From assembly GCA_038503075.1 (NCBI GenBank), contig JBCAML010000010.1:1364001-1428000 (forward strand): a stretch of 64,000 bases of DNA, read 5' to 3'. Positions 22,565-34,690 of the stretch are shown piece after piece. This DNA is from Gyromitra esculenta (Eukaryota > Ascomycota > Pezizomycetes > Pezizales > Discinaceae). Every line of letters begins with the position of its first letter. Positions within the stretch are counted from its first letter, which is position 1. The notes beneath the pieces were generated by a model. The model saw only the letters and a list, made by a program, of their open reading frames with translations, searched no databases and was not told the origin of the DNA. Position numbers and translations under genes: made by a program.

Positions 22565-25500
22565 TCAGTCAGGAGTATGGCCTTCCCGCTCGCAGCCTAA
22601 GCCCTCCATAAAGTCGGGACCAGGGTAGTGGAAATCATCGACGGCTCGTTGATAGCTTTGTTGAGAATCGAAGCTATTGGCTTCATCTGCCAAGTCGGGA
22701 AGGAAATGCGCCGTATACTGCTCTGTATTCTGCGCCGAAAAATAGTCCTCCGAAGCAAGGGTAGGACTGGCATCGGTATGGCCGCGGTGCGCTGTGCTGT
22801 AACCCTCGAAAACGTTTCTAGCTGTCACTAGCGGACTTGGCTCATATTCAGTAACCTCAGCAGGCGAACCTTTGTAGTAAGACTGCCCCATGTTCATAGC
22901 ATGGTCAACCATGGGTCCCAGAAATAGGCCGTTGCTAATTTCCTGAATTTGATTGGTTTCCAAGAGATTTATGCTCTCCACATTGGAAGCGTGTGGGCGT
23001 TGGATAAAGTCAAAAGGTTGGGAGAATAGATTCTGTTCGTGTGGGTGGAAGTTAATCTTCAGCTGCCGCTGTGGTGTTTGAGGATATACTACATTCAATG
23101 GCTGAGTAGCTGAAAGAGCGCTCGGTGGGGTCGCAGGCGGTTGTGCTGATTGTGCATTACGCCTCCTCCTTGGAATTGCTACTGCGGTCTGCACTCCTTG
23201 ATCTCGTCTGCGAGGGTTCCTTTTCATCCTTTTGTAGACATAGTCATGCGCCTTCTCCATGTGCTGTTTACAATTACTTTCTCTCTTGCTTTTATACAGA
23301 CACGGAGAAAATTCACATTTCCACTCTTTTGAATTAGGGGCGTGGATGTCGTTTTGGTGGCGTTCACGTTCCTTGCTTGTTGGAAAGCCTTCGAGGTGGT
23401 ATTTGCAAGACTCGGTTTCACATTTGAATGGGCGTTCATGAGTTTTCTTGTGCTTACTTTGATTTGAGTTAGCTTTTCTCTCTTTTAAAAAACAAAAACT
23501 CTTGCAAAAACTACAGGGCAACCTACGTTAAATCACAAGGCCTAGGGAATCTCTTCTCGCACAGCTCACAGAGGAACATAGCCGCTTCCTCTTTCTTGTT
23601 GGAAGTGAAAACCGGTACGGGACCCTTCGACCTTGTAGCCGTTGAACTAGAAATGCTTCTTGTAGGATTATTTATCCTAGTAGGAGGAACTATGAAGCCA
23701 GGAGATGAAGCAGAAGCCGCAGAAACCGGTGTTGGGGGTAAGCAAAGTCCAATTGGCTGTCTATCACTGACAGTTGCTGGCACAGAAAACGGCAAGTTGG
23801 CTGATGACTGCAGCATCTCCGAGCAGGAATCGTGATACATCTGATAATCGTAGGACTGAACCTGTGTGACAGCCTTTCCGGTGCTTTGATCAAACATAAA
23901 ACTCGAATTCTCAATTGGGAAATCTTGTGGTTGTTGATGTGGTTGGAAGGGGTTGTAGTTATTAGATTCACTTAGCGGCTGCGTTCGCACCCCCAATTGT
24001 TGCCTTTGAGAAATTGAGTTGATTGTAACTATTGGCCTTTGCGTTGTAGGTGACAATCCGTCTGTAGTACAAGAAAACCTTCGCTTCAGTACTTTTTGTC
24101 CAGGCTGATGTACCACGGTGGCCCTGCCTTGCTGAATCGGTGTTCTGCTCCTATGAGTGGTGTTAGCTTACAATCTTTCTCGCGCCCTTAGCAAGTATAA
24201 TGCTGCGAACCAGTTATCTTGTCCTCCATGCGTGCCCTCCTGTTTCGTGGCTGAAGTCTTAGAGAATTGATTCTTGCTACATTCGGCCGAACTAATTTTG
24301 CCCTCAATGCAAACTTGTCTAATTTCATGGATTTTATCCGTGAAATACCCTGGGTTATAGACAGGATCATATGGTCTCCGCAAATCGCAATCGGGAATAC
24401 GAGCTACTGTAGCCTCAATTCCTTTTAAAGATGCGTTGGCAAATTGCTGGTATGATATTGAAGAGGTTGCAATTGCCTAAAGCATTACTTAGCATGATAT
24501 CCAGTCAAACTTAAATAAAAAAAATCAACTTACTCGGCCGCGAGTCGTCAGAAACATACTCTCCAAATCCTTCAACGAACCAATCTTTCCCTTCGCCATT
24601 TCTTCCTTGGCATAATGGCATAACTTCCAATACTCTGCCAATGCTGGGTTTTTCATGATAGGATCGATAACCAAGGTCTCAATGGTTGCAATGCTCTCCG
24701 GGGCAAGTCTCTGCAGCGGGACCTCCAAGCCCCCAGAAAGAAAAACTGCAGGGGAAGAGCAAGGGGAAGGAGAAAAATGAGCTGAGTTTGGGGGAGTAAG
24801 CTCCTCAGCGAAAAAGGATTGGCTGCTTTCATGGTGCATATTTCCTTGTTTAGGTTCAACAACCTTGAATGAAGGAGCGGAAGAAACTGCACAGCTACAG
24901 AGTTAGCTGTCACTCTTTGATGAGTTGATTCGACCAATAAGAGAAAGAGGATTACATACTGCCTCCACCCAGTTTAACTGAGTTCTTCTGCGTTGCCTCA
25001 CCTGTAGCCTTATTCGGAAAATGGCATATGATAGGCGATGGAGTTCTTGTTCCGGAATCATTAGGCAGATGCGCCAAACTCTGTGGGGTATGGAGAAATT
25101 TATTGCCCTCCGCTCCACTAGTGATGACAGAATCCCCTTGAGGGAAAGGAGCTACGATGATCTCAGATTTTTGAATTTCCATGAGATCTGTTAAATTGCC
25201 TGAGTCTATGTTCTGTAGCGTAACCGTCGGTGTCATTGCTTCCTGGATGGGGACCTCGGGTCCAGGAAAGTAGTCTGAGTAAATGTCAGGTAGATAATCC
25301 CTCATGTCTTCATCAAGGTCCTGGACGCTCCCAAGAGTGGCAATAAAGTCGGTATTCATCAAGTCCTGTTCAGGATTCGGAGCTTTGCTTACGCCAGGCG
25401 TCCAGGCGCTTGCAAATCGAGGCGCAGTAGCAAGCTTAACATGAGTTGGGTTGACAAAAAAATCCGGAACAGGATTCGCCTCCGTCCCACTCTCAGGTCC

Positions 25501-25728
25501 AAGCTCCCTATCCATGGATTCGTTTTCTGATCCGGCGATTTGCGCCGGACCAACAACCTTGCTTATCAAATCGCTCTTGAGGAAAATTTCCATCTTCTCC
25601 ATGTACTTTTCGGTAAGGTCCAGGGCAGGGCAAGTATATGCTCTCTTAGGCGGAGAAGGGTTGTCTAGAGGAGCCTCGCCGTTCGGGGAGGAAGCCGGAG
25701 TGGGGTATGGGGACGTGTGACGCTTCAT
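22565..25728 (-). CDS. C2H2 zinc-finger protein, putative transcription factor (5 exons, about 967 aa)
   Basis: I model exons 25728-24960, 24886-24534, 24476-24211, 24150-23527 and 23456-22565. Introns are 73, 57, 60 and 70 nt; donors are GTATGT, GTAAGT, GTTCGC and GTAGGT; three have clear GCTAAC branch sites. The first in-frame ATG is at 25728 (MKRHTSPYP). The N-terminal 400 residues are acidic and Pro/Ser-rich, as in activation regions. A compact helical segment around 275-400 contains IKNPALAEYWKLCHYAKEE-like sequence of unknown fold. Three fingers lie at residues 657-677 (C-x2-C-x12-H-x3-H), 683-709 (C-x4-C-x15-H-x4-H) and 718-741 (C-x4-C-x12-H-x4-H). They are joined by a THERPFKC linker and followed by a basic RRR-rich stretch that may be a nuclear signal. 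The third intron's donor is weak and is the least certain junction. Confidence 0.83.
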
Positions 25729-28700
25729 GATCCTCACGCTACCTATCACTGTTGTATTCTGTCGCTGGTGTTGGCCTCGGGTTTGAGGCTTAGGGACTAG
25801 AAGGTTTAATTGCGGCGTGGCCTGCTTGAAGGGTACGGGGGACGTGCAGCGAGGAATATCGAGACTTTTAGAAGTAATAACTTCTTGTTGTCGGAGGGGC
25901 TTGAAGTTTCGTTTTTTATTGCTGGAAGGAGAAGGCTGAGGTCAGTATTTATTCTCTCCAAGATAAAGTTTGAAATCTGTCTGTGCGGAAAAATAAGGCG
26001 GATGAGACAGCCCGATGTGGAGAAGGTCCAAGGGGGGGGTATAATGATAGCACGCAGATGCAAGCATGGAAAAAGTGAAAATCGCACGATGATGAATCCC
26101 ACGGCTCTTCCTTATCTCCAGTAGCTCCTGTGAATTCTCTTCGAGAATTCGAAGTATTTCTAACAGGATGACTATTCATACAGCGTTCCCGTCAGCTACT
26201 TGTGTGTAGCTGGATGTAGCAAACCCCACTAAATAAAAATAAAAAAATGAGAGAGACAAGAGATAGAATTTAGGAAGTATACAATAGCAACTCTATCCTT
26301 CAAAAGGAAACCAATGGGGTAGAATATGAAGCGCGGGGTGGTGCGAACGTGTGTGCGTACGTATGCGCACTCGATCAATATGCATTGCGTGGATGAGTGC
26401 GCAATAACGTCCATGTAACTGGATCATAGTCAAGAAACAGCAACGCAAGACACATACCTATTCTCTATACTCCTCCCTCTGAATTCCTGCTCTCCTCTTC
26501 TCTTCCTTCCATGCTCCTGTAAATTATTACTCTTCATCACTGACTCTCGCCGTTGACTCGCAGCGGAAGCGGGGCGGACGAGTCAGAGTTGGCAGTTATG
26601 GTGATGAGATATAAACTGTGTGCCCAAAGCCGCAACCCTGGAGAATTTATCGTGCCGTAGGATCGAATCAGTTTTGTATGGTTGTGGTGGTTGTGGAGAA
26701 AGTCGTGGGGACCTCGGGCTACTAATTATTGGTAGCAGTGTCAATGCGGCTCTTGACAGGGTAGCTCCACTTCAACTGGAGAACTAAAGTCTCGCCTCGC
26801 TTGACGTTTCTGCTTAAGCTTTTTTTCCCTTGTTTCCTTCCTTTTCTCTCGTCGGAAGAGCAGGGAGAGAAACACCAAGCAAGCCCAGAGAGAAAAGTAA
26901 ATAATAGGTTTTGTGTGAGAATCTCGGGCAGGCTATAGGGGAGGGCACGGCGAGAGACGAGGCTGACAACAAACAATCACAGTCAGTGCTCGTAAGGAAA
27001 AGGTGGGCAAGATTACTCTATCAGCCTCTTGGAAATAGAATACCGGACACAGGAGAACTGATATATGATCTGTTGCTTCCTGGTTCTTCCGTCCGTAAGA
27101 GATTTCTTGGAGCAGAGGAGGCGGAGCGAAGAAACTTAAGTATGAAAACCGGAGCTAGGTGAAGGGGAATGTCATCATAATAATAATACAATGAGTGACC
27201 AGTGCAGTGAGTACGGATCTAACATCGGACAACATCTTGTCTCCCTGGACCCTCAAACCAACAGGGGAAGTAGTAGGATCTGGGACAGAGGGGTGGAAGA
27301 CCCGAGCTATGATTGGGTAACTTAGGCGGCTCTGGAATAGATGCAGTGTGTTGAATTGGGTTCTGACTGACTGAGCCTGGCTCTAAGGTTCGGGAGCGTC
27401 TGCTCTCGTTTTCGCTCTTCTACCAAGGGCAGCCTCGTAGGCGTATTCACCTTTTCTTGCTTCTTGCATGAGGGCTAGGCAACAGCGACTGGGGGGGGTC
27501 CACTCAACAACCCAGTCCTCATAACTTGTGAGGCTGAAATGGCGGAGCAATCAAGAGATTTCCAACCCAGGAAACGTTGCCATCCACAGCGAACCTTAGT
27601 TTTGTAGTTGAGCGGCCATCGCTTGCTGAAAACCAGTTGATGGCTGCGGGCCAACGTCCGGTATGTTTCACGGCTTTCGGTCGTGTAATGACGCCCGTTG
27701 CTGCGTCCATGCTGCCCCGAAATCGTGTCGTGATGCTGGTGGGAGGAGGGGAAGTTTTTAAAAAAATGGTTACGTACAATTGACCGAGTTGAGAGTAAGC
27801 TACGCACTTTAGCTGCCAGTCCATAAGTTACGGAACCTCGGCGTAGAAGCACAATTCGCAGTCACCAAATTTGGCGGGAGCCGTTACCACACAGGAAACT
27901 CGATTTGATTCCACGCGCCGGCTACACAGGCCATTTCCGCGATAACAAAGATAGAACACGAGTGTGCGGAAAGTAAAGGCGGGGAGGGATGGATGGGGAG
28001 GGGGTGGATGGAACCTTGGCCTGTCGGGGCAAGAGAGGCCAGCAACGACAGCTATGATGTACATATCCAGCTCTGTCAACTCAATTACCCCCACGAAAAG
28101 CAAGCAATCGACTGAGCTTCGACTCATGAGCCACGAATTGTTTAGTTACAGTCATCGCGTGCATAGGCTAAATACATGTGCCCCATCTCCCTTGTGCAGA
28201 GCCTCCGCGATCAACATGAGTGGTGCCAGAAATGATTCATCCCTTCCCAGCTGCGTCTTGAAACGTTTGTTGCGTTGAGACCACAAACTTTCAGTAATTG
28301 TTGGACCTCGGTTGATCTTGATCTTGCTCCTTTCAACCCCATGTGTGTGCGCTCTACGTACATGTAGGTACACGCACCCAACCCTCGCCAAACGCATGTG
28401 TGCGATGATCATCTGTCCCTGGACACACGCTGGCTAAGCGCCGTCTGTTTACACACGCGACCACGCCGGAGTCTAGCATCTCGTCGGAGACACAGAGAAA
28501 CTGCTCCCCCCTCAGAGTGACTCCCAAGAAACCTTGGCCTCTAAATTACATGTACATGTAAATGTATATGTACATGTAGTCAAAACTCCTCCTTGATGCT
28601 CTTTGCTTCCTTGCTCCCCACCTACCAAGCGAGAGCACTATCGCTACCAGAAAACTCCCCTCCGGCTGTGCTGCAGCGGTCGAGCTCCTTGCATGCTGCT

Positions 28701-31700
28701 GCCCTCTGCGGTTAAATTAGCGAACGTATTAAACCACCACCTGTTGCGGCCCCGATCGTGGCGGAGGAGGCAACACCGCAAGCCAGGGTGTCCAGAAGCA
28801 GGGCAATCAATTTCTTCTTCCACCATTACACGGATTATCGTGGCTGGACTGCATGATGTGGGGATCAATGGCAAACACAGCAACGGGCTAAAAAGAATCA
28901 CCGGTGTGGCTTCAAATTCATGCACATTCTAACCAACCCGCGTGAAAAGACCGAAATCTACGGTTGAGGAAGAGAAAAAGAAAAAGAAAAACCCGCTGGG
29001 AATCTGGATGGGAGAAAGAGAAATATTCTCTTAACCCGAGAAGAGAGAGGACTGGGCGAACGTGAGAACATGAGGACGTATCGACACCGGACTTACTTGC
29101 GATCAAAGCTTGGGATGCAACTAAACAAGCAGTATGAGACAAGTCGAGTGCTAACATCAGCACGAAATCACGAGAAAGATAAATGGTAATAAAAAACTAC
29201 ATACCGAGGTCAGCTTGAGTTTTCTCCGAAAACTCGTTTCCCGTGAACGCAGAATATAGCCATCTCGCCACCAACCACTTCCCATGTTTGAAGTGAGACC
29301 GTAGAGTATCAACTTGGTGTCCGTTTTCTCTTCCGGTTATAATTAGAGTTTGGGGTCTATTCTGCGGTAGCGCTAAACCTCCTTGTTAGCTGAGATTCTG
29401 TCAGTCGTGATCACACCAAAAAAAAAAGGGCTTGGCCTATGCATCGATTTCAGCGCAAACAGGGGGGCGGGATCGGTGAGGGTTGATAGAACACCCACGT
29501 TTCAAAAAAAAAAAAAAGGTTTCCCCCCTCCTTTAACCCACTCTAACGGATTGAGACAGAGATAAATTTACATCGAAGGAAATGAGCAACAACACACCCA
29601 GGTTTCTAGCGCCACTACCTAGTCAAGCTTTCGGGTCAGCACTCGAAACAGAAATGTCCCACCACATCATTTATTCCGCGAGGCTTCTAGAAGAAGCCTA
29701 ATCCTAGTACGAGACAGCCTAGAAAACGTACCATTTTCTTCGCGACTGTGCGTGCACATCTCAAGGAGATGAGTGACGGGCAACAATGGTTAGTTATTAT
29801 TGGTAGACATGAAAATACGTTGTATGCCTAGAGTCGTGTAGATATCTAGTTCATGTCTCGGTTGCAGACATGTAGATTCGCGGGCAATCAGGATACCGCA
29901 TCGACTATAACCTTGATGGCTCTGATAAAATGCTTGCTCGTCCTAACATCACGCTTGTATAGCAACGCAAAATTCTTCTTAGAGCTACCAGCCGTAAACA
30001 TAGACCAAAACAAAGAACGGGGGACGGGGAACAGAGACAAAAAAAGCATACGAAAACCTGAATCGTCATATTTACACCTTTCGGTTCTTGCAGGAGGATT
30101 ACTCTCCAGTCATGAGGGGAATCATCCAGATCGAGCAGAAGATTATCCTGGTAGCGTAATCACAAGGGATATATTGGTTCTCGAATATAGGGGCTGATAG
30201 ATTTCGTGTCTCTCGATATACGGAAGAACCCGCGGATAAAACCCCAGAGAAAATGGTGGTTGAGGTTGTACTTCTATTTCCTGCGTATTGGAATGTGAGA
30301 CTTGATCAGGGGTGCTGCCGCCGTTGTCATCAGATGTGGCTGCTAGGTACATTGACTTTTATTTTATTTGCAGCCGGAGACAAAAGGGGGGGTTGTATGC
30401 GGTGGAACCCTTCTAGAACTGTGCAATGGAAGGAACATGATCGGTGGGGAAACTAGCAGATTGCGTTGGAGATTGCAATCGTCAGCACACCTAATGGGAC
30501 TTTCTGAGCTAATTGGTACCACGGATGGGTAAGACACCAACTTGTTCAAAAAATACTTCATTTGAATACCATATCCTCTACCGCAGCAACTCTCTCTAAA
30601 AGGATACAAGATATAAAGGCTAAACTACCTCCTAACGGTTTGCACCTTCCAAGTGAAACATTTTTTCCAGATTAGGGCTAAACATATCCCAGTATCCTCG
30701 CAAATCTGTTTTCTAATGTCTCTCTTCACAATTCTAGACTCTCATCGCAGGCAGGGCCTTCAATTCAAGCGTCAAGACTAGTAGGCGTCAGGTCTATATC
30801 AGTGACACCAGCGCCCGGCTCACACTCCTCCACGTCCCATGCTAAATACCTCAGATTTTTCGAACTATGACGCTTTGATCGAGGCACTAGTTACGTTATA
30901 AAGTAAGAGATAAGGCAATGGATACGAACTAGGATGTGTCCCTTGGCCGTCTTCTTGGTGATTACCTTGTGACTTTGGGGCTTTTTGAAATCTCTCACCT
31001 TAGAGGATATTGGAATCCACCCAGTCTCAGTCCCAATGCACAATCCCTTATCAGCGAACATCACTGATGCTTCGTTGCAACTACATGTATATATGTTCTC
31101 GCCTTTCTTGCCGAACTATCCCCAAGCCTTTCTTCTTTTTTGTCACCTTTGCTGTGTTCCCGGGTCGAATTTATGTTTCAAATATGTGACTACCCATAGA
31201 CAATAGTCGTGTATCACAAGATGGAAGAGACATAGAGCTGTGAGCACACGTGCAAAGTTGAAAACAGCTCTATACAAGTAGTCAAACTAGCAAAGATATC
31301 GGTACCTTGTGCTAGCGCAGTATTAGAAACCTAACCAAGCCCATAACGTAAATGGGGAACTGCGACCTCATGAATTGAAATTCAATGCACCAATTTGGCT
31401 TCGGCCCTCACGACATCAAGGAATGTCTCGCAAGCTCTTTAGCAAGGCTACTACATACTCGTATGTATCACTATTTCACTGAACAAATGATTCACTATGT
31501 GATACATATTCAAGTGAAGATAGAAGAATTGCGTTTGTATTTCTTAAAGTTGCCTCCCCGCAGCAGCTGGGAGGTCTGTGATGACCGTGTAGTGTATCAA
31601 TAATGAGCCCCGAAAATCATGACGCCAGAACGCAAGGCTTGATACGTACATATGTGCTTGAAGTCCAGCTTTAAAACTCACTAATGTGCACGTGATGTAG

Positions 31701-32960
31701 TAGCCATATATATATATATGAGTGTAGCAAAGCCTTAGTTTATTGTTCTAATTTTGGCCGAAACTGGGATAACCACCAACCGAATGGGTTGAGTGGGTAG
31801 GTGGAGTGGTCTAGATTTATCACATATTATCACTCGCACTATAATCTCAGGATGTTGTTGAAATTTTAGGAGCGCCGAGCTGCAGGTAACAGTACCTGAT
31901 TTCTTTTTCTCTAAACGAGTAGTATATGTATATCTACATATATCTGTATATTGTTCTTGTACTTGTTTAGTATCCATGCCCCGACTCGGCCGCGTATGTG
32001 CACGTGTCCTACCAGTTAGAACTCTAGCTCTTTGGTGTCGAAATCTCTACACCCAACTCTTCTAGATCTACAATGCTACTATATTGGAAATCTGTTTTCT
32101 TCTTCTATAAAAACAAATAAACACTGGTTTAGATCTGGGAGAATGTAAGAGCGAAAGTGTTTGCCTGATTAAGCTGGTATTAGTGTAGGCATACATGTAC
32201 GCAGCGCAGCTAGCTACATGTATACGTAACGTAGTACAATACTCGAGTTATCGTGTCAATTTGCCATCCTCGAAAATAATGGAATAGCTATAGAGACCGA
32301 AAGGCAAGAACGACTTAATTAACTAAGCTCTTAGCTGGAGACTTCTAGGCTTGGTATCCTTGGCTTTCGAGAAATAGTTTTTCCAAGTCTATTTCATGCC
32401 CTTATATATATATTCTTACATGCTCCTCTGCGCCTTTAATTACGTTGTTTACCGTACGCCGCTAGTTATATTACTTGAATAGAAAATGTTGTAATATTGG
32501 GGCACGTAGGGAGGGGTAGAAGACTCGATTGCTTGCTTGCTAGGGGTGGGCATACGATACCTACCTAAATAGCTCTCTCGGATACCCGTCTCTCTGTCTC
32601 TCTCAATAATTTCCGACTCTGAGGCCACGCCCCGTATTAGCAAACATCTCCAACAGAAAATTTATCCCAGCAGTCGAGCGACTTTGCATGACTAACATAT
32701 CTAATGTGTTCGTCTCTCTGCTCTTATTTTTATTTCCCTTGTTACATGTATAATATCAAACAGCATCAAATTATGATAATGAATACATTCTTAGATTTCT
32801 CTTTTTGCTTCCTACATGTACATAATCTTCCCCTCTTGGCCCGCATGGCTTTTGCCAAGGTTATCTACAGTGCATACGATCATGAGTATATGCGGGGTGT
32901 GCATTAGTCGCATAATTCGACAGTGTTAAATAGGTATAAATTATATTGACGAATGTGTTG
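25729..32960. other. Long gene desert, about 7.2 kb
   Basis: The first kilobase is presumably the promoter and leader of the C2H2 gene. No other gene is convincing. A 69-codon minus frame at 30,143-30,352 (containing SLGFYPRVLPYIERHE) is the most protein-like but lacks partners. Other contents are purine/pyrimidine-biased DNA at 26,450-29,000, A14 at 29,504-29,517, an (AT)n run at 31,706-31,719, and eight copies of TACATGTA between 28,359 and 32,820. Confidence 0.45.
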
Positions 32961-33142
32961 TAGTGCAATCGCTCTATAAAGATATGATATACTAGAGCAA
33001 TTCTGTACCCTTATAGAATGGATATCCTTGTTAAAAAAGACCTAGTACACACAAAATAACCTTTGTCGAGACCAGAGATCTTGTTCTCATAAGACGAGTA
33101 TAGTACCTTTATAGCCCTTACCCTTATAAGGTGATTGTACTG
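32961..33142 (-). mobile_element. MITE of pogo/Tigger-like type (family 3, copy A)
   Basis: About 182 bp. In the minus orientation it starts CAGTACAATCACCTTATAAG and ends as the complement of TAGTGCAATCGCTC. The CAGT-start with a TATAAGG block is typical of pogo/Tigger/Fot-like Tc1-mariner ends. It aligns along its whole length with 52,449-52,622 in inverted orientation. TA flanks the right end (33,143-33,144); the left flank is TG. No coding capacity. Confidence 0.82.
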
Positions 33143-34259
33143 TAATAACAGTTTTTAGCTGATAAAGGTTCTGGTGGCAAAAACTCCAATACGAGAAAAT
33201 GGAGTGAATCTGCTACTGTATTGTTGGAAAATGCAAGCTTGATTCTGAAGAACTACCGTATTTGCGCTAGAAATCCAGTATTGCTTCAGATTTTTTTCAG
33301 AGTGCCACACATACGCTGTACCAGTTGCATACCCTTTCTTGATACTGTCACCATGACTGTTCTTGGCGTGTTTTCCGATACTTACACGCACATAACAACC
33401 ATGTATGTACGTATATCTTCCTATTCTAACAAGAAAAATTTCTTGTTGTTCTATAGCTAGGTTTGGGGTTAGCGGGTCCGGGGTTCCGGGATGTTCGGAG
33501 GTGTAGTTGGCCTAGGGGTAGTTAGAGCGATGGGCGCGCGTTCGGATTCGGATTATTATATCAATTGCTCCCCGCGCTGATATCTTACCACAGTGGGTAT
33601 GGCGCGTGCACACCTAATCCTAGACCACCGTTTTAAGGTCGAAATACAGGCACTCACAGCCAACAAAATTCCTCAGGAAAACTTACGAAGCCTAGGACTA
33701 TAGTAATGAAGCTCTGCAAATCTCACAAGACACGAAGACTAGCAATTGTGGCCGAATAAAACTTCATGTTTGGTTGTAAAAGCGCTGTTTGGAACGTTCT
33801 ACATGTTTTCCGGTTCACATGCTTGATAATAAGTAGGTCTATTCCTCGTTAATAGATTGAAGTTAATGATCTTTCAATCTATTGATCGAATCACCCTCCA
33901 TTCTTTTTTCTTTTGTAACTGGTGGTAAGATAACTTGATTTGTTCACGTTTATATCTAGTTCTGAGCACAAGGCTCTAGTTATGTATATATACGCTTCTG
34001 ACCGCATTAAATGTGTGGGCCAAACCAATGAATGTGTGTCTAGGAAACGCCGCAAACATGTGGTAGTAGGGCTATCATTGTTTTTATCTTTACTTCATAA
34101 CCCCATTAATCTTTCCTATAAAATTGCACGATCGCGACCTTGTCTCGAATGTACCGAGCTCAGAGTTAATGGAATGATACATAAGCAAGCTAAGCCTAAT
34201 TTGATTTTGTCCAGTACAAATCGCGATTGATGCATGAAAATAAACAAATATATCTATAT
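33143..34259. other. Intergenic, no supported gene
   Basis: AT-rich; overlapping short frames on both strands at 33,155-33,460 show no motif. Confidence 0.45.
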
Positions 34260-34434
34260 ATACATGTGCAGTGGCTGCTAGCAACTGCAAGCCGATCATA
34301 ACGGCGGTGTACTCTGAAGTGTTGGGCTCATAAACATGTACCGTACGCTGGTGGCCGCACGATCTATTGCTGAGTAGGCTCCCCATCGTTTGAGTCGCTG
34401 AAGAGCATATACGCCGCCGTTTTTTTTGGCACAA
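34260..34434 (-). pseudogene. Possible LINE RNase H-like remnant
   Basis: In the minus frame a stretch reading NTSEYTAVMIGLQLLAATA resembles the second conserved block of the RNase H domain found at the end of fungal LINE polyproteins, where an acidic residue precedes a helix. It is next to a LINE 3' tail, which supports the idea, but the match is short and I hold it loosely. Confidence 0.25.
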
Positions 34435-34437
34435 AGA

Positions 34438-34690
34438 TTATTTATTTATTATTTCATTCGGCACATACAACCCTCGGGTTATGGTGCTCTTCACACTTAA
34501 AGCCCTAAACAATACCAAAGCAAAAACAAACACCAAATCCAACTGCACCCACGCACACCCGCTATAACTACTACTAACCCACCCTATTCTCCTCTTAACC
34601 AAACACAACAACAACATACGCCTGCATATTTCCACCCTTTTGGCATAAAGAGGTGGGTATATGTTTTGCCGTTTTGCGCCAGACGAGTGA
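34438..34690 (-). mobile_element. 5'-truncated LINE 3' end with TAAA-type tail
   Basis: Reading the minus strand, a block CACCATAACCCGAGGGTTG is followed by TATGTGCCGAATGAAATAAT and a short tandem tail of TAAA units (plus 34,438-34,456). The same block with a different tail occurs at 58,543-58,598, so it is a repeated retroposon 3' end of the fungal non-LTR type. The upstream (5') limit is not clear; I place it near 34,690. Confidence 0.6.
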
